35,442 nucleotides of DNA from Flavobacterium aciduliphilum (GTDB lineage Bacteria; Bacteroidota; Bacteroidia; Flavobacteriales; Flavobacteriaceae): the NCBI RefSeq assembly GCF_003268855.1, contig NZ_QLSZ01000016.1, positions 1 through 35,442 of the forward strand, written 5' to 3'. Below, piece by piece: positions 25,247-34,227 of the stretch. The position numbers and the translations under genes are program-made. The notes beneath the pieces were generated by a model. That model was not told the origin of the DNA, did no database searches, and saw nothing but the letters and a program-made list of their open reading frames with translations. Each line of letters begins with the position of its first letter. Positions within the stretch are counted from its first letter, which is position 1.

Positions 25247-25984
25247 TTGTTACATTTTTTTAAGCAAAAACCTTTTTTAGCCGATTTCATACCTCAAGGA
25301 TATATTGATATTCATTCACATTTATTGCCAAATATTGATGATGGTGCTGGTAAGATTGAAGATACAAAAGAGTTAATTGAAGGATTAGAACAATTAGGTT
25401 TTTCAAAGTTTATTACAACCCCGCATGTGATGTCACAAGTTTGGAAAAACACCAAAGAGGGTATTCTCTCAAATTACAAAGATACTTTACATAAATTACC
25501 TTTTCAAGATTTTGATAAACGATTTAGGGTTGCAGCTGAATATATGATAGACAGTGAATTTGAATCTCGGTTCTCTAGCAAATCATTGCTAACTCTTAAG
25601 GAGAATTATGTTTTGGTAGAAATGTCCTATTTGACCCCTCCTGTGCAGCTTCATGAAATGTTATATGAACTTCAGAATATAGGATATAAGCCTGTTTTGG
25701 CGCATCCCGAGCGGTACAATTATTTTCATAATGCCTTAGCGAATTATGATGATTTAAAAGATAGAGGATGTTCTTTTCAAATAAATGCATTATCTACTGT
25801 GGGCTATTACGGTCAAAATATTACAAAAATAGCCGATTACCTACTTAAAAATAATCTAGTAGATTTTATTGGGTCTGATGTACATCACACGAAACATGTT
25901 GAAAGTTTCAAAAATCGAATTCAAATTAAAAATGAATTATTACTCAAAGAGGTTTTTTTGAATAATTCTTTTTTTGATTTTTAA
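25247..25984 (+). CDS. CpsB/CapC-type PHP tyrosine-protein phosphatase (TTG start)
   Basis: The 245-residue cytoplasmic metal-dependent phosphatase should dephosphorylate a BY-kinase such as Wzc. PHP metal-ligand motifs are intact: DIHSHLLP (His23, His25), IDDGAG (Asp31/32), TTPH (His60), AAEY (Glu98), VEMS (Glu125), AHPER (His153-Arg156) and GSDVHH (Asp211, His213). The start must be TTG at 25247: the frame closes at a TAA at 25232, no ATG precedes the first PHP motif, and the N-terminus MLHFFKQKPFLADFIP agrees with the family pattern. The kinase gene wzc is not adjacent but lies about 6 kb away on the other strand. Confidence 0.88.
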   Translation: MLHFFKQKPFLADFIPQGYIDIHSHLLPNIDDGAGKIEDTKELIEGLEQLGFSKFITTPHVMSQVWKNTKEGILSNYKDTLHKLPFQDFDKRFRVAAEYMIDSEFESRFSSKSLLTLKENYVLVEMSYLTPPVQLHEMLYELQNIGYKPVLAHPERYNYFHNALANYDDLKDRGCSFQINALSTVGYYGQNITKIADYLLKNNLVDFIGSDVHHTKHVESFKNRIQIKNELLLKEVFLNNSFFDF

Positions 25985-26013
25985 TTTTCAAGATTATATC
26001 ATAGAAAAAAGTG

Positions 26014-26021
26014 TAATTTTG
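26014..26021 (+). promoter_or_regulatory. Putative -7 element before the first MBOAT gene
   Basis: TAATTTTG matches TAnnTTTG and lies 32 bases before the ATG at 26053. No -33 TTG is seen at standard spacing. No terminator separates it from the phosphatase gene, so read-through is also possible. Confidence 0.3.
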
Positions 26022-26052
26022 TTTTATTAATTATTATTTTATTAAAAGAAAT

Positions 26053-27501
26053 ATGTTATTTAATTCAATTGATTTTCTAATTTTTTTACCTATAGTTTTT
26101 TTTCTTTATTGGTTTGTCGCTAATAAGAATCTAAAATATCAAAATTTATTGTTATTAGCCTCGAGTTATTATTTTTACTCTTGTTGGGATTGGAGGTTTT
26201 TGTTTTTATTAATTTTTTCTACACAACTGGATTATTACACGGGTATAAAGATTTTTAACTCAACAAGAAGAACTAATAAAAAAATATGGCTTTGGATTAG
26301 TGTTGGAGTTAATCTAGGTTTTTTAGGGGTTTTTAAGTATTATAATTTTTTTGCGGAATCTTTCGAACAAGCTATGTCTTTATTAGGAATCAAGACAAGT
26401 TTAGGTTCATTGAAAGTAATACTTCCAGTTGGGATTTCTTTTTATACATTTCATGGACTTTCTTATGTGATAGATATTTATTATGATAGAATTAAGCCAG
26501 AAAGAAATTTTATTAATTATTCACTATTTGTTAGTTTTTTTCCTTTACTAGTAGCAGGGCCAATAGAAAGAGCAACGCATTTATTACCACAAATTGTTAA
26601 GAAAAGAGATTTTAACTATAGAAACGCAGTTGATGGTCTTAGGCAAATATTATGGGGATTGTTTAAAAAAATAGTTATTGCTAATAATTGTGCTGAATTT
26701 GCAGATACAATTTTTAATAATAACAGTCATCAAAGTGGTAGTACTATAATTCTGGGAGCCTTGTTTTTTACGTATCAAATATATTGTGATTTTTCTGGAT
26801 ATTCTGATATTGCTCTTGGTACTGCTAAATTATTTGGAATTGATCTTCTGAGAAATTTTTCATATCCATATTTTTCAAGAGATATTGCCGAGTTTTGGAG
26901 ACGCTGGCATATTTCTTTATCTTCTTGGTTTAAAGATTATTTATATATTCCTTTGGGAGGGAGTAAAGGAGGAATGTGGTTAAAAATTAGAAATACATTT
27001 ATAATATTTATTGTAAGCGGATTTTGGCACGGTGCAAATTGGACGTTTATTATTTGGGGCTTATTAAATGCTATATATATTATGCCTTCAATTATTTTTA
27101 ATACAAATAGGAATAATATTGAAATAGTTGCCAAGGGTAATTTTTTTCCAAATTTTAGAGAAATAATATCTATTGGAATAACATTTACAGTAACTGTTTT
27201 TGCCTGGATTTTTTTTAGAGCTAGTAACGTTACAAATGCGTTTCTTTATATCAAAGAAATTTTCTCATATTCAATTTTATCTCTACCAAAATTTGAAGGT
27301 ATGAAAAATAGTTATGTTATTTTACTTCTAACTTTTATTATGTTCTTTATAGAATGGTTCGGTCGAGAATACCAATATGGTTTAGCTTTTGTTTCTAAAT
27401 TTAAACATAGAAAAATGAGATGGTTTATGTACTATCTTCTGATTTTTATTATCATATATTATTCAGGGAAAGAACAACAATTTATTTATTTTCAATTCTA
27501 A
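26053..27501 (+). CDS. MBOAT-family O-acyltransferase, copy 1
   Basis: This 482-residue polytopic membrane protein moves acyl (usually acetyl) groups across the membrane for transfer to exported glycans, as AlgI, DltB and PatA do. Visible MBOAT marks are GISFYTFHGLSYVIDIY (127-143), VAGPIERATHLLPQ (167-180) and the WRRWHISLSSWFKDYLYIPLGG segment (282-303, His286). SGFWHGANWTFIIWG (322-336) holds the invariant His326. About ten hydrophobic segments are spread through the protein. It is followed 4 bases later by an SGNH-like gene, forming a transferase pair. A close paralogue begins at 28521 with the same first nine residues, so the module is duplicated. Confidence 0.93.
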   Translation: MLFNSIDFLIFLPIVFFLYWFVANKNLKYQNLLLLASSYYFYSCWDWRFLFLLIFSTQLDYYTGIKIFNSTRRTNKKIWLWISVGVNLGFLGVFKYYNFFAESFEQAMSLLGIKTSLGSLKVILPVGISFYTFHGLSYVIDIYYDRIKPERNFINYSLFVSFFPLLVAGPIERATHLLPQIVKKRDFNYRNAVDGLRQILWGLFKKIVIANNCAEFADTIFNNNSHQSGSTIILGALFFTYQIYCDFSGYSDIALGTAKLFGIDLLRNFSYPYFSRDIAEFWRRWHISLSSWFKDYLYIPLGGSKGGMWLKIRNTFIIFIVSGFWHGANWTFIIWGLLNAIYIMPSIIFNTNRNNIEIVAKGNFFPNFREIISIGITFTVTVFAWIFFRASNVTNAFLYIKEIFSYSILSLPKFEGMKNSYVILLLTFIMFFIEWFGREYQYGLAFVSKFKHRKMRWFMYYLLIFIIIYYSGKEQQFIYFQF

Positions 27502-27505
27502 TAAA

Positions 27506-28462
27506 ATGAAAAAGTTATTATTTAGTTTTTCTTATTTTACGGCTATTCTCGGTTTAATAATTTTAGTTGTGTTTTATCTTGGTTATAGTTCATTAAACAA
27601 CTCAAGATATTTTAAAATCTCAACCGATTCAAAAATTTTAGTTTTGGGACATTCTCATCCAGAATGTGCTTTCAATAATAGAATAATTCTAAATCTTACA
27701 AATTTAGGTAAGTCGGGAGAAACCTACTTTTATACCTATCTAAAATTGAAGAAAATACTTCCACAAAACAAGCAAATTAAATTTGTATTACTTGAATTTG
27801 AAAATTCAGAAGTTGATACAGTTATGAATTCTTGGACTTGGGATGATTCTCATATTTATCATATGTTTCCTAGGTATTTTCCATTAATGGACAAATCGGA
27901 TTTAAAGTTTATTTTGTCAAAAAATTCAAAAGCTATTTTTAATTGTTTACCTAGAAATTTTATCAATGAATTTGGATTTAATATTTATTCAAATTATCTT
28001 AAGAAAAAAGGAATAATTTCTAATAAAAGATTTGGAGGATATAATGGTTTAAAAAGAAATAAAGTTGATACAATCACAAATAATTCTTCCAAATACAAAA
28101 GTCTAAATAACAATGCCATTCCTTTTTGTAATGTTTTTTATTTACAAAAAATCGTAAATTTTTGCAACTCGAATAAGGTAAAAATATTTTTTATTCGAAG
28201 TCCATTTCACAGAAATTATAAGTATGCTGTTAATGAATCAAAATATAATATGGTTAAGAAAAAATACTTTTCGAGAGTTGAATTATTAGATTTTAAAGAT
28301 TTTCATTTGTCAAGTACAGATTATGGCGATTTAGGACATTTAAATTATAGTGGGTCAAATAAATTCTCAATCTTTTTTAATAAACTTTTAAATTTAGGAT
28401 TATTAGACAAAGTTGATAAGGCTACTTTTATCAAAAATGAAATTCACAAAAATTACTATTAA
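27506..28462 (+). CDS. SGNH-like membrane-anchored partner of MBOAT copy 1
   Basis: The 318-residue protein has one N-terminal membrane anchor (about residues 8-28) and a mature domain facing the periplasm. ILVLGHSHPE (44-53) resembles SGNH block I with Ser50 as nucleophile, and GDLGHLN (274-280) resembles block V with Asp275 and His278. This fits the DltD/AlgJ/AlgX type of partner, which takes an acyl group delivered by the MBOAT protein and puts it on a polysaccharide. Overall sequence similarity to named families is not obvious to me, so the call rests on these two blocks plus gene order. Composition is markedly A/T-rich. Confidence 0.6.
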   Translation: MKKLLFSFSYFTAILGLIILVVFYLGYSSLNNSRYFKISTDSKILVLGHSHPECAFNNRIILNLTNLGKSGETYFYTYLKLKKILPQNKQIKFVLLEFENSEVDTVMNSWTWDDSHIYHMFPRYFPLMDKSDLKFILSKNSKAIFNCLPRNFINEFGFNIYSNYLKKKGIISNKRFGGYNGLKRNKVDTITNNSSKYKSLNNNAIPFCNVFYLQKIVNFCNSNKVKIFFIRSPFHRNYKYAVNESKYNMVKKKYFSRVELLDFKDFHLSSTDYGDLGHLNYSGSNKFSIFFNKLLNLGLLDKVDKATFIKNEIHKNYY

Positions 28463-28520
28463 TAAAATTAATTTGATTTAGGTGTTTCTTTATAGAAATG
28501 TTAATATAAAATAAATATGT

Positions 28521-29972
28521 ATGTTATTTAATTCAATTGATTTTTTAATTTTTCTGCCAATAGTTTTTTTCTTTTATTGGTTTATAACAAAAAATAGCCT
28601 TAAATTTCAAAATTTATTATTATTAGTAGCTAGCTACTATTTCTATGCTTGTTGGGATTGGAGATTTTTATTTTTGTTGATGTTTTCGACTTTTTTAGAT
28701 TACTACACAGGTTTAAAAATGCAGAATACCACTTTGATTAGTAGAAAAAAGTTTTGGTTTTGGTTGAGTATATTTATAAATCTAGGTTTTTTAGCAGTTT
28801 TTAAATATTATAATTTTTTTGCAAAATCTCTTGTAGAAGGCCTAAATCTTTTAAATATTAAAGCTAATCTAACATTGATTAATGTTATTCTTCCAGTTGG
28901 AATCTCGTTTTATACTTTCCATGGTTTGTCATATGTCATAGATATATATAAAAATAGAATAAAAGCAGAAAAAAACTTTACTGATTATGCTGTTTTTGTT
29001 AGTTTTTTTCCACTATTAGTGGCTGGTCCAATTGAACGAGCTACTCATTTGTTACCTCAAATTAAAAAAAAGAGAGAATTTGATTATTACAAAGCTGTTG
29101 ATGGTTTGAAACAAATATTATGGGGAGTTTTTAAGAAAGTTGTCATTGCAGATAATTGTGCTGAAATAGCAAATGAAATTTTTAATAATTATGGAGATTA
29201 TTCAGGAAGCTCTTTGGTTTTGGGAGCACTCTGTTTTACTTTTCAAATTTATGGAGACTTTTCGGGCTATTCTGATATTGCTTTGGGAACTGCAAAATTG
29301 TTTGGAATTGATTTGTTGAGAAATTTTGCTTTTCCTTATTTTTCTAGAGATGTTGCTGAATTTTGGAGGCGTTGGCATATTTCTTTGTCTTCATGGTTTA
29401 AAGATTATCTATATATTCCTTTAGGAGGAAGTAAAGGAAGTATGTGGATAAAAATTAGAAATACATTTATAATTTTTATAGTAAGTGGTTTTTGGCATGG
29501 TGCTAATTGGACATTTATTGTATGGGGATTATTAAATGCAATTTTTATAATGCCTTCAATAATATTTAATACAAATAGAAATAATATTGAAATAGTTGCT
29601 AAGGGTGCTAATATTCCTAGCTTTAAAGATTTTTTATCTATTTTTTTTACATTTTGTTTGACAGTTTTTGCTTGGATATTTTTTAGATCAGATAATTTAA
29701 AAGCTGCAATAGTTTATGTTAAAAATATTTTTTCGATTACTTTTTTTACTATACCTAAAATTCAAAATGTAAATAACATTAGTTATACTTCAATAATGGT
29801 TATTTTTTTTCTTGTGATAGAATGGATTGGTAGAGAAGACAAATATGCTATTGAAACATTTGGGAAAAAATATAATAAAAAGTACAAATATTTATTTTAT
29901 TATTTAATTGTCTTTTTGATTATATATTATGGTAATTTCAATAAAAATCAATTTATTTATTTTCAATTTTAA
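28521..29972 (+). CDS. MBOAT-family O-acyltransferase, copy 2
   Basis: The 483-residue protein is collinear with copy 1 over almost its whole length. It shares MLFNSIDFLIFLPIVFF, VAGPIERATHLLPQI, FWRRWHISLSSWFKDY and SGFWHGANWTFI, with His at about 286 and 326. The end QFIYFQF is shared too. Differences concentrate in the loop after residue 65, between 100 and 125, and in the C-terminal third after residue 370. Conserved protein with many synonymous differences points to an old duplication under purifying selection. It probably delivers acyl groups for the SGNH-like gene 6 bases downstream. A 58-base gap separates it from the preceding module. Confidence 0.93.
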   Translation: MLFNSIDFLIFLPIVFFFYWFITKNSLKFQNLLLLVASYYFYACWDWRFLFLLMFSTFLDYYTGLKMQNTTLISRKKFWFWLSIFINLGFLAVFKYYNFFAKSLVEGLNLLNIKANLTLINVILPVGISFYTFHGLSYVIDIYKNRIKAEKNFTDYAVFVSFFPLLVAGPIERATHLLPQIKKKREFDYYKAVDGLKQILWGVFKKVVIADNCAEIANEIFNNYGDYSGSSLVLGALCFTFQIYGDFSGYSDIALGTAKLFGIDLLRNFAFPYFSRDVAEFWRRWHISLSSWFKDYLYIPLGGSKGSMWIKIRNTFIIFIVSGFWHGANWTFIVWGLLNAIFIMPSIIFNTNRNNIEIVAKGANIPSFKDFLSIFFTFCLTVFAWIFFRSDNLKAAIVYVKNIFSITFFTIPKIQNVNNISYTSIMVIFFLVIEWIGREDKYAIETFGKKYNKKYKYLFYYLIVFLIIYYGNFNKNQFIYFQF

Positions 29973-29978
29973 CTTAGT

Positions 29979-31028
29979 ATGAAATTTTTTTTAATTAGAC
30001 TTATTGTTTCGGTAATTCCAGCAGTTTTAGTAATAGTTTTAGTAAACTACTATGGTGACTTCGCTAATATTTTTAATAAAGGATATGAAAAAAAAATAGC
30101 GAAAATTATTTTAAATGATAAATATGTAACTAATATCAGTAATTTTGAGGATAGATTATTACAAAGGGAGATTATTGGTAATATGAAATTTACACCTGAT
30201 ATAATTGTACTAGGTTCGAGTAGGACTATGTTGATTAATTCTCAATATTTTCCTAACAAAAAAATTTTTAATAATTCTGTTTTTGGAGCTAGTATTGAAG
30301 ATATAATAGCAATTTATCAGATTTATAAAGAAAAGCATAAATATCCAAAAAAAGTGATAATTGGTATTGATCCTTGGTATTTTAATACTAATAATGACCA
30401 AAAAAGATGGGAATCGATAGGGGAATATTATAAATCGTTTGTAAATAATCAAAAAAACACTATTGAATCTAGTGAATGGAAAAATAACAAACAATTAATT
30501 TCATTGTCATATTTTCAATGTTCTTTAAAAAATTTAATTAAAAAAATTAGATCAAAAAGTAATATCAAAGAGACTGTAAATAAGTATAATAAAACAAATA
30601 CTAAACTTAATGATGGATCAATAACTTATGGTGTAAAATATAGAAGTGCTAATCAGAAAATAGTTAACGATAAAATTAAAGATTATTTATCAGGACAAGT
30701 ATATAGCATAGAAAAATTTAATTATATATCAGATAAATATTGGCACGACTTTATGAAGTTAATTTTTGATTTGAAACGAAACAAGATACAAATTGAGTTT
30801 TTTCTTAGCCCATACGCTCCATTAGTATATGATACAATTAAAGTTAAATACATAAATGTTTGTAATGTAGAAAAGAGAATTGTAAAATTTGCGATTAAGA
30901 ATAACATTGATTTATATGGAAGTTTTAATCCTTACACTTTAAAAATGGATGAGGCTTTCTTTTATGATGGTATGCATTGTAAAGAAATAGGTATAAACAG
31001 GATTTTCAATAATTTTAAAATAAACTGA
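29979..31028 (+). CDS. SGNH-like membrane-anchored partner of MBOAT copy 2
   Basis: The 349-residue protein has an N-terminal membrane segment (about residues 4-24) and a periplasmic domain. DIIVLGSSRT (74-83) is a block-I-like loop with Ser80/Ser81, and FYDGMHC (328-334) supplies Asp330 and His333 for block V. The layout parallels the copy-1 partner, but the two partners share little sequence beyond these blocks, whereas their MBOAT genes are near-collinear. That suggests different glycan acceptors or positions. Composition is very A/T-rich with Asn/Lys/Ile-heavy coding. No terminator is visible after the stop. Function is inferred from motifs and gene pairing. Confidence 0.6.
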   Translation: MKFFLIRLIVSVIPAVLVIVLVNYYGDFANIFNKGYEKKIAKIILNDKYVTNISNFEDRLLQREIIGNMKFTPDIIVLGSSRTMLINSQYFPNKKIFNNSVFGASIEDIIAIYQIYKEKHKYPKKVIIGIDPWYFNTNNDQKRWESIGEYYKSFVNNQKNTIESSEWKNNKQLISLSYFQCSLKNLIKKIRSKSNIKETVNKYNKTNTKLNDGSITYGVKYRSANQKIVNDKIKDYLSGQVYSIEKFNYISDKYWHDFMKLIFDLKRNKIQIEFFLSPYAPLVYDTIKVKYINVCNVEKRIVKFAIKNNIDLYGSFNPYTLKMDEAFFYDGMHCKEIGINRIFNNFKIN

Positions 31029-31341
31029 TAGAATAATAAAGAACGCCAAATAGTCCAATTCAACCATGATAATTTTGTAGTATCAAATCTTATTAAGAGT
31101 CATTTAAAACTAGCAAGCTAAGCAAAACATCTTTCATTTACAAATCGTTCTTTATAAACTTTTAAGTTGAATTCTCTTTTTCATCCTCTTTTTAATTTCT
31201 TTCTATTTTTGTTATTTTCTTTAATATTTGGTGTTTAGTACACGACAAAAAATATAATTGATTAAAAATCAATAAAATAAGTTTTTAAAAAATTTTATAT
31301 AAATATGAGATTCAGCATATTAAAGAATTATTTCTCAAGTA
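31029..31341. other. Gene-free A/T-rich stretch between the SGNH partner and the IS remnant
   Basis: No coding sequence, RNA gene or clear terminator is visible in these 313 bases. There is one imperfectly informative hairpin (ATTGAT at 31257, ATCAAT at 31268). The left end of the IS element probably lies here, but I cannot recognise an inverted repeat. Confidence 0.5.
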
Positions 31342-31822
31342 ATGTCTTTAAAAAAGAAAATCAGCTCAGCATACGAAGATACGCAATTATTAACCGTATT
31401 TCAAAGCTATTTTAGCAATCATTTAAATTTAGCTAGAATCCGGTCTTATATGTTTATTTATCAACGCTCTATGTAAAGTTAAGTCGGTCAATTTCTCTAA
31501 ACTTTCTCTTGGATTTGATTTTAAAACTAGTGGTACAAGCAATTACAGACGAATTCAACGATTTTTTAAGGAGGTTGATTTTCCTTTGGAGTTTGTAGCT
31601 AAGTTTATTTTTGCACTTTTACTACAGCAAGATTCTTTGGTTTTGGTCATGGACAGAACCAATTGGAAGTTTGGGAGCAATAACATAAACATTCTTATGT
31701 TAGGGGTTAGTTACAAGAATATTGCCTTTCCAATACTCTTTAAAATGATGGATAAAAGAGGTAATTCTAATACAGCTGAACGTATTGATTTGATTCAAAA
31801 GTTTAAATCAGTTTATTGTTAA
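31342..31822 (+). pseudogene. IS4-family transposase remnant, frameshifted and C-terminally truncated
   Basis: One frame runs from ATG 31342 (MSLKKKISSAYEDTQLL then FQSYFSNHLNLARIR). It breaks near 31444, and the homologous reading continues in the next frame from 31445 (LICLFINALCKVKSVNF, YRRIQRFFKEVDFP). It then goes on to MDRTNWKFG and LGVSYKNIAFPILFKMMDKRGNSNTAERIDLI, ending at 31822. The conserved segment around MDRTNW carries the first catalytic Asp of IS4-family DDE transposases. Only about 160 of the roughly 380-400 residues usual in the family remain; the later DDE residues are gone. The element is therefore dead. Its broken end lies 15 bases from the wzc stop codon on the opposite strand. 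Confidence 0.85.
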
Positions 31823-31836
31823 AATACCGTCTAAAA

Positions 31837-34224
31837 CTAGAATTTATTTTTGAATTTATTGAAAATTTTATTAAAAAAACCTTTTTTGGAATCACTATTT
31901 TCGCCATAACCATAACCATAACCATAACCATAATTATAACCATATTTATAAGAATATTTATAGTTATATTGGTGTACACCAGATTGCGTAATTCCATTCA
32001 AAATAAATACCATATTTTTAAGTTTAGACTCATCTTTTAAAGTTGTAGCGTATTGAATCAAACGTCTTTCGGTATAATCAAATCTTGTTAAATACACTGT
32101 TAAATCCGTTAGATTAGCAATCAAGAATGTGTCGTTTACATAAATCGTTGGGGCAGTATCAATAATTACATAATCATATTCTAATTTTGCTTCATTGATC
32201 ATAGTCTCGAATCTTCCATTTGAAATTATGTTTGAAGGATTTGGAGGAATTGTTCCAGAGAAAATGATGTCTAAATTTTCATTATATGGGTTTTTATTAA
32301 TAATTACATCTTTCCAATGAACATCTTTATTATGTAAATAGGTCGATAAACCTCTGTCCACTTTATTCATATTAAGTGATAAGTGAAGTTTTGGTTTACG
32401 CATGTCTGCACCTATAAGTAATACTTTCTTGTTGTAACTAGCTAAAGCTAAAGCTAAATTGGTAGTAATAAATGTTTTACCCTCACCCATAATAGATGAT
32501 GTTACTATGATAACCTGACCTCTTCCTGCTTCTTTAAGAGGTAATGAAAAATTTACATTGGAAGATAAAATTCTAAAACTCTCTGCATGTACGGAACGAT
32601 CGTTTTTATCTTTGAAAATTTTAAACTCATCAAAGAATGGAATTTCACCTATTACTGGAATTTGAGATTTTTTGTATTCAACATCATTTACTTCTTTAAT
32701 AGTTGAGTCAAAAGCAAATCTAATAAATATGATAATAAAAGGAATTAATACACCAATTATCAATGCTGCTAAATATAAAATAATTTTTTTAGGGGCTACA
32801 GGAGTCAACGAAGCATTAGCATAATCAATAATCTTCACCGAAGGCTCCGTAACAGCATAGGCTATAGCAGCTTCTTCTCTTTTTTGTAGTAAGAGTAAGT
32901 ATAAATTTTCTTTTATTTGTTGTTGTCTTTCGATACTTCTAAGAATTTTTTCATTACTTGGTATTTCTAAAACAATATTTTTAGATTTAGTAAAATCAAA
33001 TTGTTGTTGGTTTTGTCTAATTTTAAGTTGTTTGTTATAAGTATAAATTGATTCATTTATATTGTTTTTTACCACTTCAATTTGTGAATCTAGGCCTTTA
33101 AGAATAGGATTTTCTTTACCTGCAGTTTTTAAAAGTTTATCTCTTTGTAATATTAAAGTATTATATTCTGATATTAGTTCGTTAATAATAACATTGTCTA
33201 AACCTATGTTAGCAGGTAAAATTGTTGGCTGTTTGCTGTTTAAGGCATCTTGTAGTAGATTTGATAGTTCTATTTGTGTTTCTATTGTAAAAAGAGTTTC
33301 TTTTGATGTAGCTTTTTTTGTGATATCTAATCCAGCATCAGCTTCGATAAAACTCATTTCCTTAGATTTTTTAAAATCTCTTTTAACACTTTCAATACTG
33401 TCCAATTCTTTTGTTAAACTTTTAAAACGGTCATCAATAAATTTGACTGTTTTTAAGTTAACTAATCGTCTATCGTTTATGCCATCATCATTAAATACAT
33501 CAACAATTTTGTCGATAATATCTGACGATTTATTAATGTTTACATCTTGAATTTTTAAATTAATAATTTGGCTATCTTCACCAACTTGACTAACACTAAT
33601 TTTTGCTATTAAAGATTCTAAGATATATTTAAAAGGTGTAATTTGAACTAATAATTCTCTTTTATCATTTTTATGATAAGCATAAGAATTAGGCTCTATT
33701 AGCAGGTCTATGTTATTGATAGTAGTTTTTACATGGGTGCCCTTAATATAATTAGTTTTTCCATTGGATAAGGTGATTTTATAGCCTTGTTTTATAGCTA
33801 AAATATTGAATGAGAATGACTTAAATATAGAATCTTTGTTGTGAAGAGATGTTATTTTTATTGGAGCATTCCAAGCTTCGGTATTTCTGAATTTTCCTTT
33901 GTAAAAATAAGAAGTTGTTAAGTTTAACTGACTAATTACCTTTCCAAATAATCTTTTGGATCTAACAGTTTCTATTTCATTTTCAATATTTACTTGGGAT
34001 TTTGTTGCTAGTAATAAATTTGCTGGCAACATAAATCCTTTATCTTTATCTTGGATGATTTTAATTTTGCTTTCAACAGAATATATGGGATTTGTATATC
34101 TTATGTAGATATAAGATAGAGAAAGCATTATTATTGTACTAATCAAAAAATACTTCCAATAATATGCGTATTTAAAAAGTTCTTTTTTAAAGTCAAATTG
34201 TTCGTCAATATGATTCTCTTCCAT
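31837..34224 (-). CDS. wzc: Wzc-type polysaccharide co-polymerase / BY-family tyrosine autokinase
   Basis: The 795-residue inner-membrane protein has two transmembrane helices (about residues 20-40 and 500-520) flanking a long periplasmic, partly coiled-coil Wzz-like region. The cytoplasmic kinase domain follows. Kinase motifs are Walker A MGEGKT (579-584), Walker A' LLIGADMRKP (602-611) and Walker B VIIDTAP (686-692). The C-terminal tail (753-773) holds 11 tyrosines alternating mostly with Gly, the expected autophosphorylation cluster. A basic end follows (KKGFFNKIFNKFKNKF). It works with Wza, 3 bases upstream, in capsule/exopolysaccharide export. The CapC-type phosphatase at 25247 is the likely counter-enzyme. 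The 3' end adjoins an IS remnant, but the tail looks complete. Confidence 0.93.
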   Translation of the reverse strand: MEENHIDEQFDFKKELFKYAYYWKYFLISTIIMLSLSYIYIRYTNPIYSVESKIKIIQDKDKGFMLPANLLLATKSQVNIENEIETVRSKRLFGKVISQLNLTTSYFYKGKFRNTEAWNAPIKITSLHNKDSIFKSFSFNILAIKQGYKITLSNGKTNYIKGTHVKTTINNIDLLIEPNSYAYHKNDKRELLVQITPFKYILESLIAKISVSQVGEDSQIINLKIQDVNINKSSDIIDKIVDVFNDDGINDRRLVNLKTVKFIDDRFKSLTKELDSIESVKRDFKKSKEMSFIEADAGLDITKKATSKETLFTIETQIELSNLLQDALNSKQPTILPANIGLDNVIINELISEYNTLILQRDKLLKTAGKENPILKGLDSQIEVVKNNINESIYTYNKQLKIRQNQQQFDFTKSKNIVLEIPSNEKILRSIERQQQIKENLYLLLLQKREEAAIAYAVTEPSVKIIDYANASLTPVAPKKIILYLAALIIGVLIPFIIIFIRFAFDSTIKEVNDVEYKKSQIPVIGEIPFFDEFKIFKDKNDRSVHAESFRILSSNVNFSLPLKEAGRGQVIIVTSSIMGEGKTFITTNLALALASYNKKVLLIGADMRKPKLHLSLNMNKVDRGLSTYLHNKDVHWKDVIINKNPYNENLDIIFSGTIPPNPSNIISNGRFETMINEAKLEYDYVIIDTAPTIYVNDTFLIANLTDLTVYLTRFDYTERRLIQYATTLKDESKLKNMVFILNGITQSGVHQYNYKYSYKYGYNYGYGYGYGYGENSDSKKGFFNKIFNKFKNKF
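31904..31969 (-). repeat. Hexanucleotide repeat encoding the Wzc tyrosine tail
   Basis: Five perfect CCATAA units (31904-31933; GGTTAT... coding Gly-Tyr on the minus strand) are followed by six degenerate hexamers to 31969. Each hexamer supplies one tyrosine. As units are 6 bp, slippage would add or remove Gly-Tyr pairs without a frameshift. Confidence 0.9.
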
Positions 34225-34227
34225 TTG

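Noticed and set aside
31257..31273. Small palindrome ATTGAT/ATCAAT as an IS terminal repeat
   Set aside because: It is an A/T-rich hairpin with no matching copy on the other side of the transposase remnant.
31803..32040. Additional plus and minus open frames around the wzc 3' end
   Set aside because: They are frame shadows produced by the hexanucleotide repeat in the wzc tail.
33062..33550. 162-residue open frame on the plus strand within wzc
   Set aside because: It is an antisense shadow of the strongly supported wzc coding region, with a Ser/Leu-rich nonsense-like composition and no motif.
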